The notes: generated by a model from the sequence alone, not told the origin. Positions 11,668 through 26,315 are shown, numbered from the stretch's first letter. The stretch is DNA of 55,804 nucleotides from Hypsibius dujardini (GCA_001579985.1 LRSR01013362.1:1-55804), one strand, 5' to 3'. Program-made: numbers and translations.

Positions 11668-12311
11668 TGTCGCGTGGACTGGTTCTTCTCTTCCCACTTT
11701 TGTCGCCAAAGATGTCTGTCTTTCGTCGGTTGTCTGACGGGAGGACCGGGCCGTACTACTCAGTCAGTACGTGCTAATTTGAAAGTGAATCTGTCGTTTC
11801 CTTGCATTCCTATTTTGTTTACATGTACATTGGGGGGGGGGGGGGGCGTCTTTTGGAGTCGGAAGTTTATTGTCACGTTTACGCTGAAAATGGTCAACTG
11901 TCGTCAAAATGATTTATATCTTCGCTGGCGAAAGTTGTTCGATCCACTCCTAGTGCGTTTTCTTTAATCTCTCTGCCTGTTCCTCTAGGAACTTAATTCC
12001 TTCTTTTTTGTTGTCCTGTTCTGATGTTCTCTGACAGCGGTATATAACAGCTCTATTTTCATGGATTTACGCAGACAAGTTCATTGGTGGGGCTTCAGTT
12101 GAGTGATAGCGGAAAACTGCATTTGATTAGTAGTATAGCAAATCAGATCACTCGAAATATTGGAATTCTAATTTATCTATCCCTAAAGTCCGTCGCTGTA
12201 ACTAACACCTAACTCGCTCCCTTTTCCTTTAACGTAATTTGACAGACAGACAAGACAGATAGACAGACAGACAGATATACAGACAGACAGACAGACATCC
12301 AAACAAACTGC

Positions 12312-12373
<62 letters not shown>

Positions 12374-12849
12374 GCAGACAGGCATCCAGATAAACAGGCA
12401 AAAGATAAATAGACAGACAGAGACATCGGCCGGAAACTAGCAAACCATCTTAGTAGTCACTCTTCATTTGTATATCTAGTCGTTTTTTATTTCGTGTGTG
12501 TACCGTATATACGAGGGCTACTGAATAAGTAATGTCACTTGGTATTTCTATAACTGGAAGGCATATACCTGCAGCGCTTGTGGTAACGTTAAAGGTAAAG
12601 ATTTGTACATTACGGTATTCCCGAAAATTTGGCCAATCAAGTGGTTAGAGGTCTGGAAAGATGAATTTTTTTGTAGGAGAGTTGTTTGAAATAGCAGACA
12701 TGTAGAAAATGAGCAGCAGATGTCTCGCGATTACACCGTAACCAATTCCAAGGCTGCTGCTTTTTTTCGTACTGGAAGGGTGCTGCGAAAATACAGTCAT
12801 GCAATTATTAGTGACAGTGTTATTATTATTCTTAGTGAATGAAGTATTT
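11668..12849. other. Intergenic stretch without recognisable gene
   Basis: Contains the 3' flank of the PC-esterase gene, a run of about 15 G near 11832-11846 and the AGAC array at 12241-12430. No ORF here has a coherent protein signature; the longest are translations of the microsatellite. Confidence 0.6.
12241..12430 (+). repeat. (AGAC)n microsatellite with imperfect units
   Basis: Long run of GACA/AGAC units with interspersed AGATA and CATCC variants. It produces Cys/Leu/Ser/Val-rich false ORFs on the minus strand. Confidence 0.95.
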
Positions 12850-13248
12850 GTGATCACACAATTTTTAATTATCCCTGAAATTAATCACGGAGAAAACTGA
12901 AATGCTGATTAGAAGTACTTCTAATATCACTCTTCAGCCTGTGAAATTGGTGATATTTTATATGTGCAGAGATATCTCAAATTTGTCTCTGAACCGCAAC
13001 CTAACTCGTACGTTACGAATATGAGATTTCGTAGCGAAACAAGTGACGAGATTTCGATACGCCACGCCCCATGCCGTGCTAGTGCGAGGGCCTCATTGTC
13101 GTATGAGTATACCTTTGTCACGATATATATGATGATATGATAAACATGATCTGATATATCGTGCCATTGTGACTCAGAATGGACGATTCAAGCAAGAAAT
13201 GAATGCTTCATATACAGGGAATAATCTCTCTCACATTTTCAGTTATCA

Positions 13249-13352
13249 GGGCTAATAGTCTAGGGGTATGATACCCGCTTCGGGCGTTGAGTCCGGCGCT
13301 GTAAAGCGTCAGAAGCTGCGGGTGGTCCCCGGTTCAAATCCGGGTTAGCCCC
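13249..13352 (+). tRNA. tRNA-Pro (anticodon CGG) with a 32-nt intron
   Basis: Acceptor stem GGGCTAA/TTAGCCC, D arm TAGTCTAGGGGTATGAT, anticodon stem CCCGC/GCGGG, T arm CCCGGTTCAAATCCGGG and discriminator C. The anticodon CGG is at 13281-13283. An insert at 13285-13316 falls after the base 3' of the anticodon, the canonical nuclear tRNA intron position, and leaves a 72-nt mature tRNA. A TTTTT Pol III terminator starts at 13354. Confidence 0.93.
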
Positions 13353-13447
13353 ATTTTTGTTTTTTATTCCAATGTTATCTCTGAGAAATACGAATCGAAA
13401 GGCCACCGACACACGACTACTCAACGAAAGCTGAACATATCCAAAAT

Positions 13448-13710
13448 TGTATCGTGTTTTATCTGTCTGTTTCTGTTTGTGGTTGTCTAGCTCTCTGTCT
13501 CTCTGCCTGCCCGTTTGTTTGTCTATCTGTTTGCTTGTTTGTCTGTCTGTTTGTCTGCCTATCTTTCTGGTTGTCTGTCTGCCTGCCCGTCTGTATGTCT
13601 TTCGGTCTTTTTGTCTGCCCATTTGTCTGTTTCACTACGTGACTGCCTGCCTGCTTGTCTGTTTGTCGATTTGCCTGTTCGCCTGTTTCTCTTGTCTATT
13701 TAATGTCTGT
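13448..13710 (+). repeat. Degenerate (CTGT)n array
   Basis: TCTG/TTTG/CCTG tetranucleotide units between the two inverted tRNA-Pro arms. No coding meaning. Confidence 0.9.
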
Positions 13711-13781
13711 TAAAATCAATAAGCATAAAACGGATTTCTAATAAACATGATAAGCAAAATGTGGAGAAAAAATCAAAAAAT

Positions 13782-13853
13782 GGGGACAACCGGGAATTGA
13801 ACCCGGGACCACCCGCACCCAAAGCGGGTATCATACGACTAGACTATTATCCC
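13782..13853 (-). tRNA. tRNA-Pro (anticodon TGG), intronless
   Basis: Reads GGGATAA...TTGTCCC as acceptor stem, D arm TAGTCTAGTCGTATGAT, anticodon stem CCCGC/GCGGG with loop TTTGGGT (anticodon TGG), and T arm CCCGGGTTCAATTCCCGG. Length 72 nt, no intron, T-run terminator just downstream. It is the inverted partner of the gene at 13249-13352. Confidence 0.95.
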
Positions 13854-14339
13854 TGTTGGTGAGTTACTTTAACAAATTATACCCTTAAGGCAGATTTCTT
13901 GCATGAGCCGTGCTGTATGACTCCGTACGAGCCACAATGGTACGTAGACTCGTACTACAATCAGTGGGGCCCTCGAGACGCTATCGACTACGGCTATGCG
14001 TAGTGTCTTACTATTTTTGCCCGGTGGCGAAACAAGAACTCGCTGTTTCCGCACATCATCTCACACATGTGGCTTAGCACGGCACTGTACTGTGCCGGTA
14101 CTGCGTGGCCTATCGAAATCTCGTTATGCGTTTCGCTACGAGGTTCCAAACTCAGGTGTCTTATATTCGTAACGTACGAGTTAAGTTACGGTTCAGAGAC
14201 AAAACTGTAATATCTCTGCTCATATAAAAAAATATCAACAATTTCACAGGTTGAAGAGCAATATGGAAGTACTTCTAGTCAGCATTTCAATTTTCTCCGT
14301 GATTAATTTCAGGGATAATTTAAAATTGTATGATCACTT

Positions 14340-14345
14340 ACAGAC

Positions 14346-14390
<45 letters not shown>

Positions 14391-14412
14391 GTTTGTCTGT
14401 CTGTCTGTAGTT
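14340..14412 (+). repeat. (CTGT)n microsatellite
   Basis: Near-perfect CTGT run immediately outside the right arm of the tRNA inverted duplication. Confidence 0.95.
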
Positions 14413-14696
14413 TATAGGGAGGATCCGGGACTAGGTTTGCTTTTCTAGCTGTGTTCCATGACAAGGCCACTTCCCTGATGCCGGCGGCGTCTGTGTTCCG
14501 ATTGCGAAAAGCTATTACGTGGGCCATCTGTGCTGTATGAATTTACCTATATACTCAACGTCGGGTTTGTTTCCCTTTCCATTCAGGACCATGCTTCTGG
14601 TGGGTGTGGCCAGATGAACCGTCAGTCCCCGTCCAGATTCGATACTCGCATCGGAGACTCTTAACGGCTCAGTGATCTCTTCGACAAATAACGATA

Positions 14697-14841
14697 CTGT
14701 ATTTTCGCGTTAGACAGGGACAGCGTACGAGCTGTGGAACGTTTAATCGGCCACGCGGCGCTTGTGCTGTGTGTACGGTGCACACAGCCGTGCACACGTT
14801 CCACCCCAGTACAACTGTCCCTGTCTAACGCGAAAATACAG
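14697..14841. mobile_element. MITE family F, foldback element
   Basis: Left arm CTGTATTTTCGCGTTAGACA and right arm TGTCTAACGCGAAAATACAG are perfect inverted repeats, continuing with GGGACAG, GGAACGT and a central GTGCACAC dyad. About 145 bp in total, no ORF. Only one copy is seen here. Confidence 0.88.
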
Positions 14842-15633
14842 AACATTCTGGTCAAGGCACAAGTTGTAGTGTTTTTTATTGTATTAATACACGCCTTGAC
14901 TTCTGTGTTGGGCTGTTTCAATTCTAATTAATTGTCACATTATTAATTTAATTCATTTTTGGGTTTATTTAAAACTTTAGTTTTTTTTCTGTTTTTAACA
15001 TAGTCCTTTATTAATATTAAAGATATAATTGAACTCATTCTAGAGATGTTCTATTGTTTTAAAATACGGTCAAAATGTCTGGTTAAAAGACACTATACGT
15101 TGTTGCCGATATATGGAGTTGCATGCGCAGTAGGCAGATGAAGGCTTTGCCTAAAGACGTCCAGCAGCGTTCCAATGTTCTGGACACGTCTTCAAACGAA
15201 TCATTTGAAATCAACGCAATGAAAAACAATATTCTGACTGAATAATATTCTCACAGCTTGGTTGATCGGCTCGCTGTGGAAGCAGTGCGAATGTGGAAGC
15301 AGTGCGAGTGTGGAAGCAGTGCGAGCCACTTTTGCAAGGATGACGCCATATAATTATGCGCGTATACGGAAACGTGTAGCTGCCTCATTTGGCGATTCAG
15401 GTGAGAGGTCAACAGCTTAGGAGCAACAATCACCACACACGCGTCGATTACCCCCCCCCCCGCTCTCTCTCCACAAAGGAAAAACACATGGAATGCGTGA
15501 TGCATAAGTCGATTTAAAACGGCGAGCTTCTCGGTAAAACGGCGCCACTTGATCATCGCTCGTCAGATTGTATGTAGAGTAAAGTTTATGATAAATCCTT
15601 CCCACGCTGCTCGAGTGCTCCGTTAGCACTGCC

Positions 15634-15640
15634 TATATAA
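15634..15640 (+). promoter_or_regulatory. Candidate TATA box of the LRR gene
   Basis: TATATAA lies 54 bases upstream of the ATG at 15694, which would place transcription start near 15665 with a short leader. Position and motif fit a core promoter; nothing else confirms it. Confidence 0.45.
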
Positions 15641-15693
15641 CTCCCATTCGACTGACCGATCAAACCGGAAACGCGACACACTACCGGTCGAAA

Positions 15694-16562
15694 ATGTCTT
15701 ATTATCCTGAAATACTCTTCGCGCTCTTCATCCTCCCAGGAGGGAGCCTTGGTAAGAGCCTGGACTGCCCCACCCTGTCCACTACACACTGCCAGGCGGA
15801 TTGTCTGAACATCCCCAATGACATTGTCTGCGAGGCGGTGGACGATGAAGAGCTCACGCGGTTGCTGGGTCAGTACGCCAACACTTCGACGAGTCCGTTG
15901 CGATTGACCATCCGGAAGTCCCCGCTGCTCCATCTGAGTCACCAACTCTTCGAACCGGTCATCCCGCATCTGTGGGATCTGCGTCTGGAGTCCGACACCA
16001 TCGTCAACGAAATCCCCAGCGGATCATTTGAGGGGCTGAAGAACCTTCGCTCACTCGATCTGACCGGGAATAAGATTGCCCATCTTCACGCCGGGGATTT
16101 TGCGGGTCTGACGAGCCTGCGCGGTCTGAAGCTGGAGCGAAACCCGTTGATTGATCTGGCCTCGGGGATTTTCGACGGTCTACCCAGTCTGCAATGTCTG
16201 GATTTGGATGATAACGCCCTGACGTGTGACTGTAAGCTGATGTGGATGAAGAACTGGGCCGTCAATCACCCGAAACTGTGGGAAGACAATAAGGAAGTTT
16301 ACGCGGAAGCCAAGGAGGACTGCGACGGTGACATTCCGGATTGTGAGTACCCGCCCGTTATGAAGGACCGAAACGTCACGGAAATACCGGCAGATATTTG
16401 CGATGACTTTTTGACGGATCTTGATTGCTTGGATCTGCAGTCAGAACATTGTCGGACCCATTGCGACAATTGGACGCCTGTTTCTGTAAGTTTATTCATA
16501 GTTGTGACCATGGTATATGAAAATATATGACAACATTTGCAGACAAGCAGACAGACAGACAA

Positions 16563-16619
<57 letters not shown>

Positions 16620-17492
16620 TAGATAGATAAATTTGGGATATGTGCGTGCTGTCATGTTCACTCTGCCCTTTTAGATCCAATGTACGAATGTTGGATTCGA
16701 GGAACTCCATGGACTGCTGTCTCGATATAGTCGAGTCGTGGATCGGGTTCTGCGCTTGGACATCGCTCACTCGAAGAACCTGATTCTAAACGAAACTCTC
16801 TGGTTTCCCGTGAAAGATCAACTGATTCATTTGAATTTAAACCATGGCCGGTATACGCTTAAACAGGGAACCTTCGCGGGATTGAGTAAACTGCTGTACC
16901 TGGAAATGGACGACTGTGAGATTGGCAATGTACCAGTGGGAGCGTTTACCGGGTTAACGGCACTGAAGGGTCTGACGCTCGATGACACGGAGCATATCGA
17001 TGAAGTACGTGAAGTGGAAAACTGGAAACTATGCAATATTGTCTGACTATCTTCCTCTTTCTGTTTCTGTCTCTCTATCTGTCTGCCTGTCTGTCTGCCT
17101 GTCTATCTGTCTGTCTGCCTGTCTGCCTGTATGTCTGTCTGTTTGTCTGTCTGTCTATTTGTCAGTCAGTTAATCTGTCTGTCAGTCTGTCAGTCTTCCT
17201 ATCTGTCTGTCTGCCTCTCTGCCGGAAGTGGTCGCTGATTCTTCACTTTCGTATTATCCATTTACTATAGGGAGCATTCAGTCCGCTCAAGAGTCTGGCC
17301 TGTCTCAAACTGGACGACCATGATGATCACGGACTCTGCGACTGCGAGATGAAGTGGTTGGGCAAGTGGATGGGCGGTCACGGCGGTTTGTTTGCTGACC
17401 GAGTTCTCATGTACGAGTACAGCGGTCTGAAGGTTTTCTGCGATGGCGACGCGGTGGATTGTACGCAGAAAACACGTGAAGAGCTTTGTTGA
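15694..17492 (+). CDS. Secreted leucine-rich repeat protein with two Cys-capped modules
   Basis: Three phase-0 exons, 15694-16485, 16675-17004 and 17271-17492, encode 447 residues. Residues 1-20 form a hydrophobic signal peptide (MSYYPEILFALFILPGG). Module 1 has LRRs such as LRSLDLTGNKIAHLHAGDF and LRGLKLERNPLIDLASGIF, closed by an LRRCT-like cap LTCDCKLMWMKNW. Module 2 spans exons 2-3: LYLEMDDCEIGNVPVGAF and LKGLTLDDTEHIDE, then a second cap LCDCEMKWLGKWM with Cys up to the C-terminus. No transmembrane segment follows, so it is probably extracellular and a protein-binding domain; the ligand is unknown. Introns 1 and 2 carry oppositely oriented AGAC and CTGT arrays around exon 2. Gene name not recognised. 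Confidence 0.85.
16543..16627 (+). repeat. (AGAC)n array in LRR intron 1
   Basis: ACAGACAG/ACAA units in sense AGAC orientation between exons 1 and 2 of the LRR gene. Confidence 0.95.
17060..17222 (+). repeat. (CTGT)n array in LRR intron 2
   Basis: CTGT/CTGC units in sense CTGT orientation, complementary to the AGAC array of intron 1. Confidence 0.95.
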
Positions 17493-17606
17493 TTACCGCT
17501 ACGCTATTTAAATTACATGTTTCACAAAAAAACTGTGTTCACAATGGGATGAGTAAAAGATATGAAACGACGACATCACATGTTAACTGTAAGAAATCAA
17601 GCGCCC

Positions 17607-17716
17607 CGATTAAGACCCTCCCCAAAAAGAGCCTCGATTAAGACCCTCCTCAAAAAGAGCCCCGATTAAGACCCTCCCCAAAAAGAGCCCCGATTAAGAC
17701 CCTCCCCAAAAAGAGC

Positions 17717-17718
<2 letters not shown>
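17607..17718 (+). repeat. 28-bp minisatellite, four copies
   Basis: CGATTAAGACCCTCCCCAAA followed by AAGAGCCC, exact 28-bp period, filling the gap between the LRR gene and the iminopeptidase stop codon, which overlaps its end. Confidence 0.95.
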
Positions 17719-21168
<3,450 letters not shown>

Positions 21169-22108
21169 TTTTTATTGTTCTGGAATGGCCGACGAAAATG
21201 GAAGATGAGGGAGGATTATTACAGCAGCGTTCGAAATGTAAACGGCGTAAGGCAAAAATAGAGATGAAAACTCGAACCGATCGGCGTTTGGAGGAGGAGG
21301 AAGTGTTTTGCCTTATCGCGGAGAATGCGAACAGACAACTTCAAAACTCAAAACAGCTGATCCGTACAGTACGATGACGAGCTCATAACTCGGTCACAGT
21401 TTGCGCCCTCATTCCACACGCTCCATCCAGAGCTGTTCTAGCAATGATACTGATATTTTTATCAGCAGATGAGGTGTCATACATTTTTATCACCAAATAT
21501 CATCAGTTCTGATCCAATATAAAAAAAACTAGTTTAAATATCTGAAGAAATAGAATGAAAATATATTGTTAGCCCAGCACTGGCTGCATCAATCAACTGC
21601 GCAATGTTTTGATTTGCCAGAAATGCCGCGCACCGACATATACATAGACATAGACATAGACATAGACATAGACTTAGACATAGACATATAGACATACAGA
21701 CATAGACGTAGACATCGACATAGGCATAAACATATAGACATAGTCATAGTCATAGACATAGACATAGACATAGACATAGACATAGACATAGACATAGACA
21801 TATAGACAAAGACATATAGATATATAGACATAGACATAGGCATAGACATAGACATAGACATAGACATAGACATAGACATAGACATAGACATAGACATAGG
21901 CATAGACAAATAGACATATAAGCATAGACGTAAACATAGAGATAGACATGAATATAAACATAGTAGACATATAAACATAGACATATAAACATAGACATAT
22001 TGACGTAGACATATTGCCAATCGTGTTAGAACCAGAATAGTTCTTATTTTTGGCAAAAATATTATTCACCACAGTATATAATCAGAGGCATTGTTATTTT
22101 GATACAAT
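21169..22108. other. Intergenic, mostly simple repeat
   Basis: Upstream region of the iminopeptidase gene and 3' flank of the receptor gene. About 370 bases are the ACATAG array; the rest shows no coding region or RNA gene that I recognise. Confidence 0.6.
21637..22010 (+). repeat. (ACATAG)n hexanucleotide array
   Basis: Long run of ACATAG units with ATATAG and ACATCG variants, giving Met-Ser and Val-Tyr false ORFs on the minus strand. Confidence 0.95.
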
Positions 22109-25100
22109 TCAGCACCCATGAACGAAATTGCTGATGAAAGAAACAGGAGATACAGTTGACCGGCTCTGAGAACGAGCAGATTGAAGACCAAACGAGGTAC
22201 TGTCCAGCTGCCACCAAAAATGGTTCCTGGAGCGTCTGGAAAAAAGGTAATAATGTCACCTGAAAAAAAAGAAGTTAAAGATATGCGCCTGGGAATAGTT
22301 CTCACATTTTTATAACAACGACGGCAACGCCCCCAGCGACGAGCAAAATGATTGGGATGAGGACGCCCAGCAGAGCATTCCGCGTAGTGTCACCTATCAG
22401 GCAGTTTTCACTAATAGCAGAACTCTGCAAAATCTGCAAAGACAGCTACCAACCAGCTACCAACCAGAATTAAGACAAGCGGTGCCTTTTTCAATGAAGC
22501 CGCAAACTGGCTCGCTGGGTGGAAGCTGACTGCCACCGTGCCATGACAGCGAATCGACCTGCTTCCACTTAAATTCCCCTTTCTGACCAGTCGAAGCCCG
22601 CAGATAAACCTACAATTACCATGTAGGATAATGTCAATGATAGCATTTTCAAAAGTGCAATCGTGATGAACACTTACATTACTGCATTAACTTTAAGTGT
22701 GGTCATTCAATATAATACCTTTTACGGAGTAGCTATTTTATCCCCCTTTTTGGGCCAATAGAACCACGGCTAGTTTACCCCTCCCTGTATACATCACCAG
22801 GGGCCCAAATCTTGCCCCCATGTTGTCCGTCCGTCCGTCAACCTGTCCGTTATCCATTCGTCCGTTGTCGGACAGACGGTCGAACAACGGGCAACGGCTG
22901 AACGGATAGTGGACAAACGGACAACGGACGGACAACGGACGGACGAACGGGCGGACGACGGGCGGACGGACGACGGACGGACGGACGGACGACGGACGGA
23001 CGGACGGACGGGCGGACGGGCGGACGGACGGGCGGACGACGGAGAGACTGACAAACGGACAGCATGGTAGGGGCAGAATAGCCAGGGCGCTATTTTGCCC
23101 CTAGTGATGTATTCAGGGAGGGGTAAAATACAGTACTCGTACATGACATAAATCATCATCTCACCTTTCGTCTGTTTTCTGTTGAATCAAAATACGAGGC
23201 ACTCGATAAAAAGGGTCGCCGTTCCCCGTTTGCGTCGAATCTCACTTGTCCCACGGTTGTGGAGAAGGTGCGGTTCATCATTTTGCGAGCCATCGTCGTG
23301 CCGTCCCTCAGATTACATGACGACGGACACTCGGCAAGAGTTTCATTCAAAACCTGGACTAGCATACGGTAACAAAGTAATTCGCCTGTCTTCTTATACC
23401 GGTAGGATGAAATCAACCTTACCTCTCCTAAGATCTCCAAAGATCCGGTAGCTGACGTGAGCATGGGAAGTGGCTGCAAAAATACAGAGCATTGCGAAAT
23501 TATAAAATTGGGTTACCATCTCGTACTATGACGTCATGATTCAAATGAGGATAGAAGTTTAGGATTACAGGATCAGTATCCAAGCCGGTGTTCTGATAAA
23601 ACGGATCCTCCTCGAACCGCGTACGCCAACTGGCCTGCATGCTCTTAGAAATTGGGGATAAGCTCATCTCCATGTCGACCATTACGACGAAGATGACACT
23701 TTTGTAAGCTTGCAGGATTATCTGCAATCAGTACGGTAAATACTAGCGACGTTTAAGCAAACTGGCGTAAGCGTAACGTAAACTTAGACGTAAGGCCCGC
23801 TAAGTTTTTGCTTAGGACTGGATGTTTAAACACTCAGTGTTGGATTTCAGCGTAAGGCGCAAGATCGCGAGGCGAATTCTACTGAAATTTTCTTACCCCG
23901 TTCTTACGGCGAAACTTAAGGCCCATTGCCCCTTACTTCAGGCAGTAGCGTAAGAAATTAAGCAGGCATAAGAGAGCCACACCCCGTGCCTCATTCCTAT
24001 TGGTCCGTGTCCTTATGTTTATTCTTACGCCGACTGCTTAAACGTCTCTGCTATAATATGCAAGTTTTGCAAGCACTTTGGATGCGCACGAGAGACCTTT
24101 GACTCGGGCACAGGAATCTGTACCTCATCACTTGGATCCCGCCTCTTCCAAGAGTAGTCGCCGTACGGCTTCCAAATAAATGACGTTCCCGTAATGTAAA
24201 CCTGCAACGGTTGGCGCTGTGATAGTTAAGATTATTAATTCATGTTTCGTATCAGTCGTCTGCTTATTGCTGCTTCGACCATGCACTTTTTAGACTTTTA
24301 AAATGAGAAAGCCAGATTTCGTAATACATTACGAGAATTCATATTCGTATTCGTATTCGATTTCGTTTTCGTATTCGATTTCGATTTCGTATTCGTATTC
24401 GATTTCGATTTCGTATTCGATTTCGATTTCGATTTCGTATTCTATTTCGTATTCGTTTTCGATTTCGTATTCGATTTCGTTTTCGTATTCGATTTCAATT
24501 TCGTGATCGTTTTCGTTTTCGTTTTCATAGTCGTAGTCGTAGTCGCTGAAATATTATATTATTTAAATTATATTTATAATAATTGTTAAAATTATAAATA
24601 TTATTTATTAATGTGCATAAAGGTCAAAATGCATGCATTACTGTTTGACTACTAAAATGTCAGCGTAGTTAACGTACGTAGTCACCGTTAGTCATATTCA
24701 TCCAACTGGCAGCAACCTAAAAGGATAAAACTTCGTTACGAAAATAGATTCCAATTTAGCCGGACTCGTGACGATGATTGTCTCCCTGAATTGCGAGTTT
24801 ATCGAAACCGACCAATAACTTCCGCAACTCATTTGGCGAACCAAGGAAGAGCAGAACTGAAATGAACAGGATCAGATCGTAAGCTCTGGTGCTTCATAAT
24901 TTTCCGGTACAACAAGAATACTGCCGCACATTTCGATGGAACCGCGTTCGGTTTAACGGAACACTCGTTAAACTCAGCCTAACCTTGATTGTTTCACATG
25001 TAGGAGTACAAGACTACATTTCGCTGATTGCCACTTCTGCAGTGCTGTAAAACATCGGGCATAATTTTCTGTACCGGCCGGTCAAACTGACCGAGCGCCG

Positions 25101-26315
25101 TAGCGAACGGTGCACCGTTGCATCGAAATGTGCGGCAGTCTGGAGTAATGCAATCTGTGCAGGCCGGGTGCAGCAGCATCAAAACACGTTCGTACTTCTG
25201 TTTCGAGTAGAAACTCTTTGTAGGAACGCCGGAAATTCGAATTCGCCGCTCGACGAATTGTAGTCTCGATTGGTGGCCCTCATTTTCCGGTTTTCCAGCA
25301 CAGCAATTGTAAGGGAGAACATGAGAACGTACGATCCGGTTGATCCTCTGTCTAGCAGAATGTCAATTGATGTCCAATTGTGGAAGACGATGAGCTGATT
25401 GAATATTTCGCCGTAATAGGAAGACGGGAACAGATTGGTCGTTACCCAGCTGGGACTCTTGGCTTTATCCCGGATAGCTGGAGCGGAGTTCGCTCTAACA
25501 TGGCAGGGAAATAAAATCTTCACCCCAAATGAGAATCGATGTAAACTTCATTTCAAGCCACTTACGTGCTAATCAACAAAACATTCCACGTCGCAGCCAG
25601 TTCATTTAATTGGGCAGATTCAATGCAACCTTTAAAACAAGTGGCCTATAAAGCTTTCATAATAAAAGTGGTTTCCTGTATTGCACATGGCAATTTATAT
25701 ATCATTACAAGTAATTTATACAATTAAAATATCAATAGAATTAGTTTATAGGTTATACAATTAAATATCATTTCAATTAATTTATATCTACTCTGCTCGG
25801 AAATAACTTAGTTTAACAACAAGTTAGATCATGCACATATGCTGGACTCTTTTTCTTATTTAAGGTAACTCCTATCTTGATTGTTCTAAAAAGAGCCAGC
25901 TGTTTAATTTGAAATTGCCTCAACCGCCAGCTCATAATTTTTGCGTGGGAATATGTGGTACTTTACCTGGTGTCATTATGACAGTAACACTCTCGGACCG
26001 ATCGACGGTGTAGTACCAACGAGCCAACATGTTCTGAACTTCGTTTTGAAAGTCCACACAATTAAGTATACTATAGTTGTATAGAAAGGTGTGGGATATG
26101 TTGAAGTGGGCGAGGAAGCGCTCCCGTAGCCGGGAAATGCTGACGTCGAACGCCGGTCCGCTCAGATTGATCGACGAGGCAGTGTAGTTGCCTATTACCC
26201 CGGGCGACACAATGTCCAGATTAATAATGCTACGGGCTGGAAACAACGGTTCGGGGAAGGTCAGGAAGCAAACGATTAGAAGACCAAAAGCATTACTAGA
26301 AACCGGTCGCATCAT
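22109..26315 (-). CDS. Natriuretic-receptor-like single-pass receptor without kinase or cyclase domain
   Basis: Twelve exons: 26315-25967, 25629-25566, 25494-25196, 24856-24813, 24716-24678, 24201-24124, 23721-23527, 23473-23423, 23353-23165, 22609-22461, 22422-22306 and 22235-22109. They sum to 566 residues with matching phases. A signal peptide (FGLLIVCFLTFPEPLFPA) starts an ANF-receptor ligand-binding domain with family landmarks: GPAFDVSISRLRERF, VTVIMTPGC, ESAQLNELAATWNVLLIST, ILLFLGSPNELRKLL, NMTNGDYV, VLNETLAECPSSC, RDGTTMARKMMNRTF and GQVRFDANGER. The juxtamembrane WHGGSQLPPSEPVCGF follows, then one transmembrane helix (LLGVLIPIILLVAGGVAVVV) and a 40-residue tail before a stop. Receptor guanylyl cyclases continue here with a kinase-homology and cyclase domain; no such sequence lies in the 940 bases before the next gene. 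Architecture resembles the clearance receptor NPR-C. The joint of exons 10 and 11 (a 38-nt intron) and the last acceptor are the least certain. Confidence 0.82.
22771..23130. mobile_element. MITE family G with internal GGACGGAC satellite
   Basis: TACCCCTCCCTGTATACATC at the left and GATGTATTCAGGGAGGGGTA at the right are inverted partners, with a further inverted CAGGGGC/GCCCCTA part. Between them runs a (GGAC)n/(CCGT)n array of roughly 200 bases. Located in intron 9 of the receptor gene. Confidence 0.82.
24343..24543 (+). repeat. (TTCGTA/TTTCGA)n hexanucleotide array
   Basis: TTCGTATTCGAT-type units in the receptor intron between exons 5 and 6. Confidence 0.93.
24919..25139. mobile_element. 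MITE related to family B, inside receptor intron 3
   Basis: TACTGCCGCACATTTCGATG at the left and CATCGAAATGTGCGGCAGT at the right are inverted termini, and TACTGCCGC is the family B end. The interior is open on the minus strand (a Cys-rich false exon), but splicing from 25196 to 24856 removes it in phase. Confidence 0.85.

Larger units (their letters stand above)
12850..14339. repeat. Large inverted duplication carrying two tRNA-Pro genes
   Basis: The left arm (12850-13352) and right arm (14339-13782, reversed) share their outer edge (TGATCAC, TTAATTATCCCTGAAATTAATC), the middle (ACGAGATTTCGATA, GCCGTGCTA, GAGGGCC), the stretch CATTGTGACTC/CATTGTGGCTC and GCAAGAAAT next to each tRNA. Each arm ends in a tRNA-Pro gene followed by T-rich sequence. 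The unique centre contains a CTGT array. Confidence 0.85.

Noticed and set aside
12183-12443. ORFs rich in Cys-Leu-Ser-Val or Asp-Arg-Gln-Thr (also at 13260-13713, 18217-18561, 38137-38506, 44671-45031, 51399-51659, 52134-52412)
   Set aside because: They are translations of CTGT/AGAC tetranucleotide arrays, which are open in several frames by composition; no start context, splice logic or protein features.
21589-22072. Met-Ser and Val-Tyr repeat ORFs on the minus strand
   Set aside because: Six-frame shadows of the ACATAG hexanucleotide array.
22860-23060. Arg/Pro/Ser-rich ORFs as a possible gene
   Set aside because: Frames of the GGAC/CCGT satellite within MITE G.
24994-25200. Cys-rich extension of receptor exon 3 on the minus strand, suggesting a frameshift
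   Set aside because: It is the interior of a MITE with clear terminal repeats. Splicing 25196 to 24856 restores the family sequence ILLFLGSPNELRKLL in phase, so no frameshift is needed.
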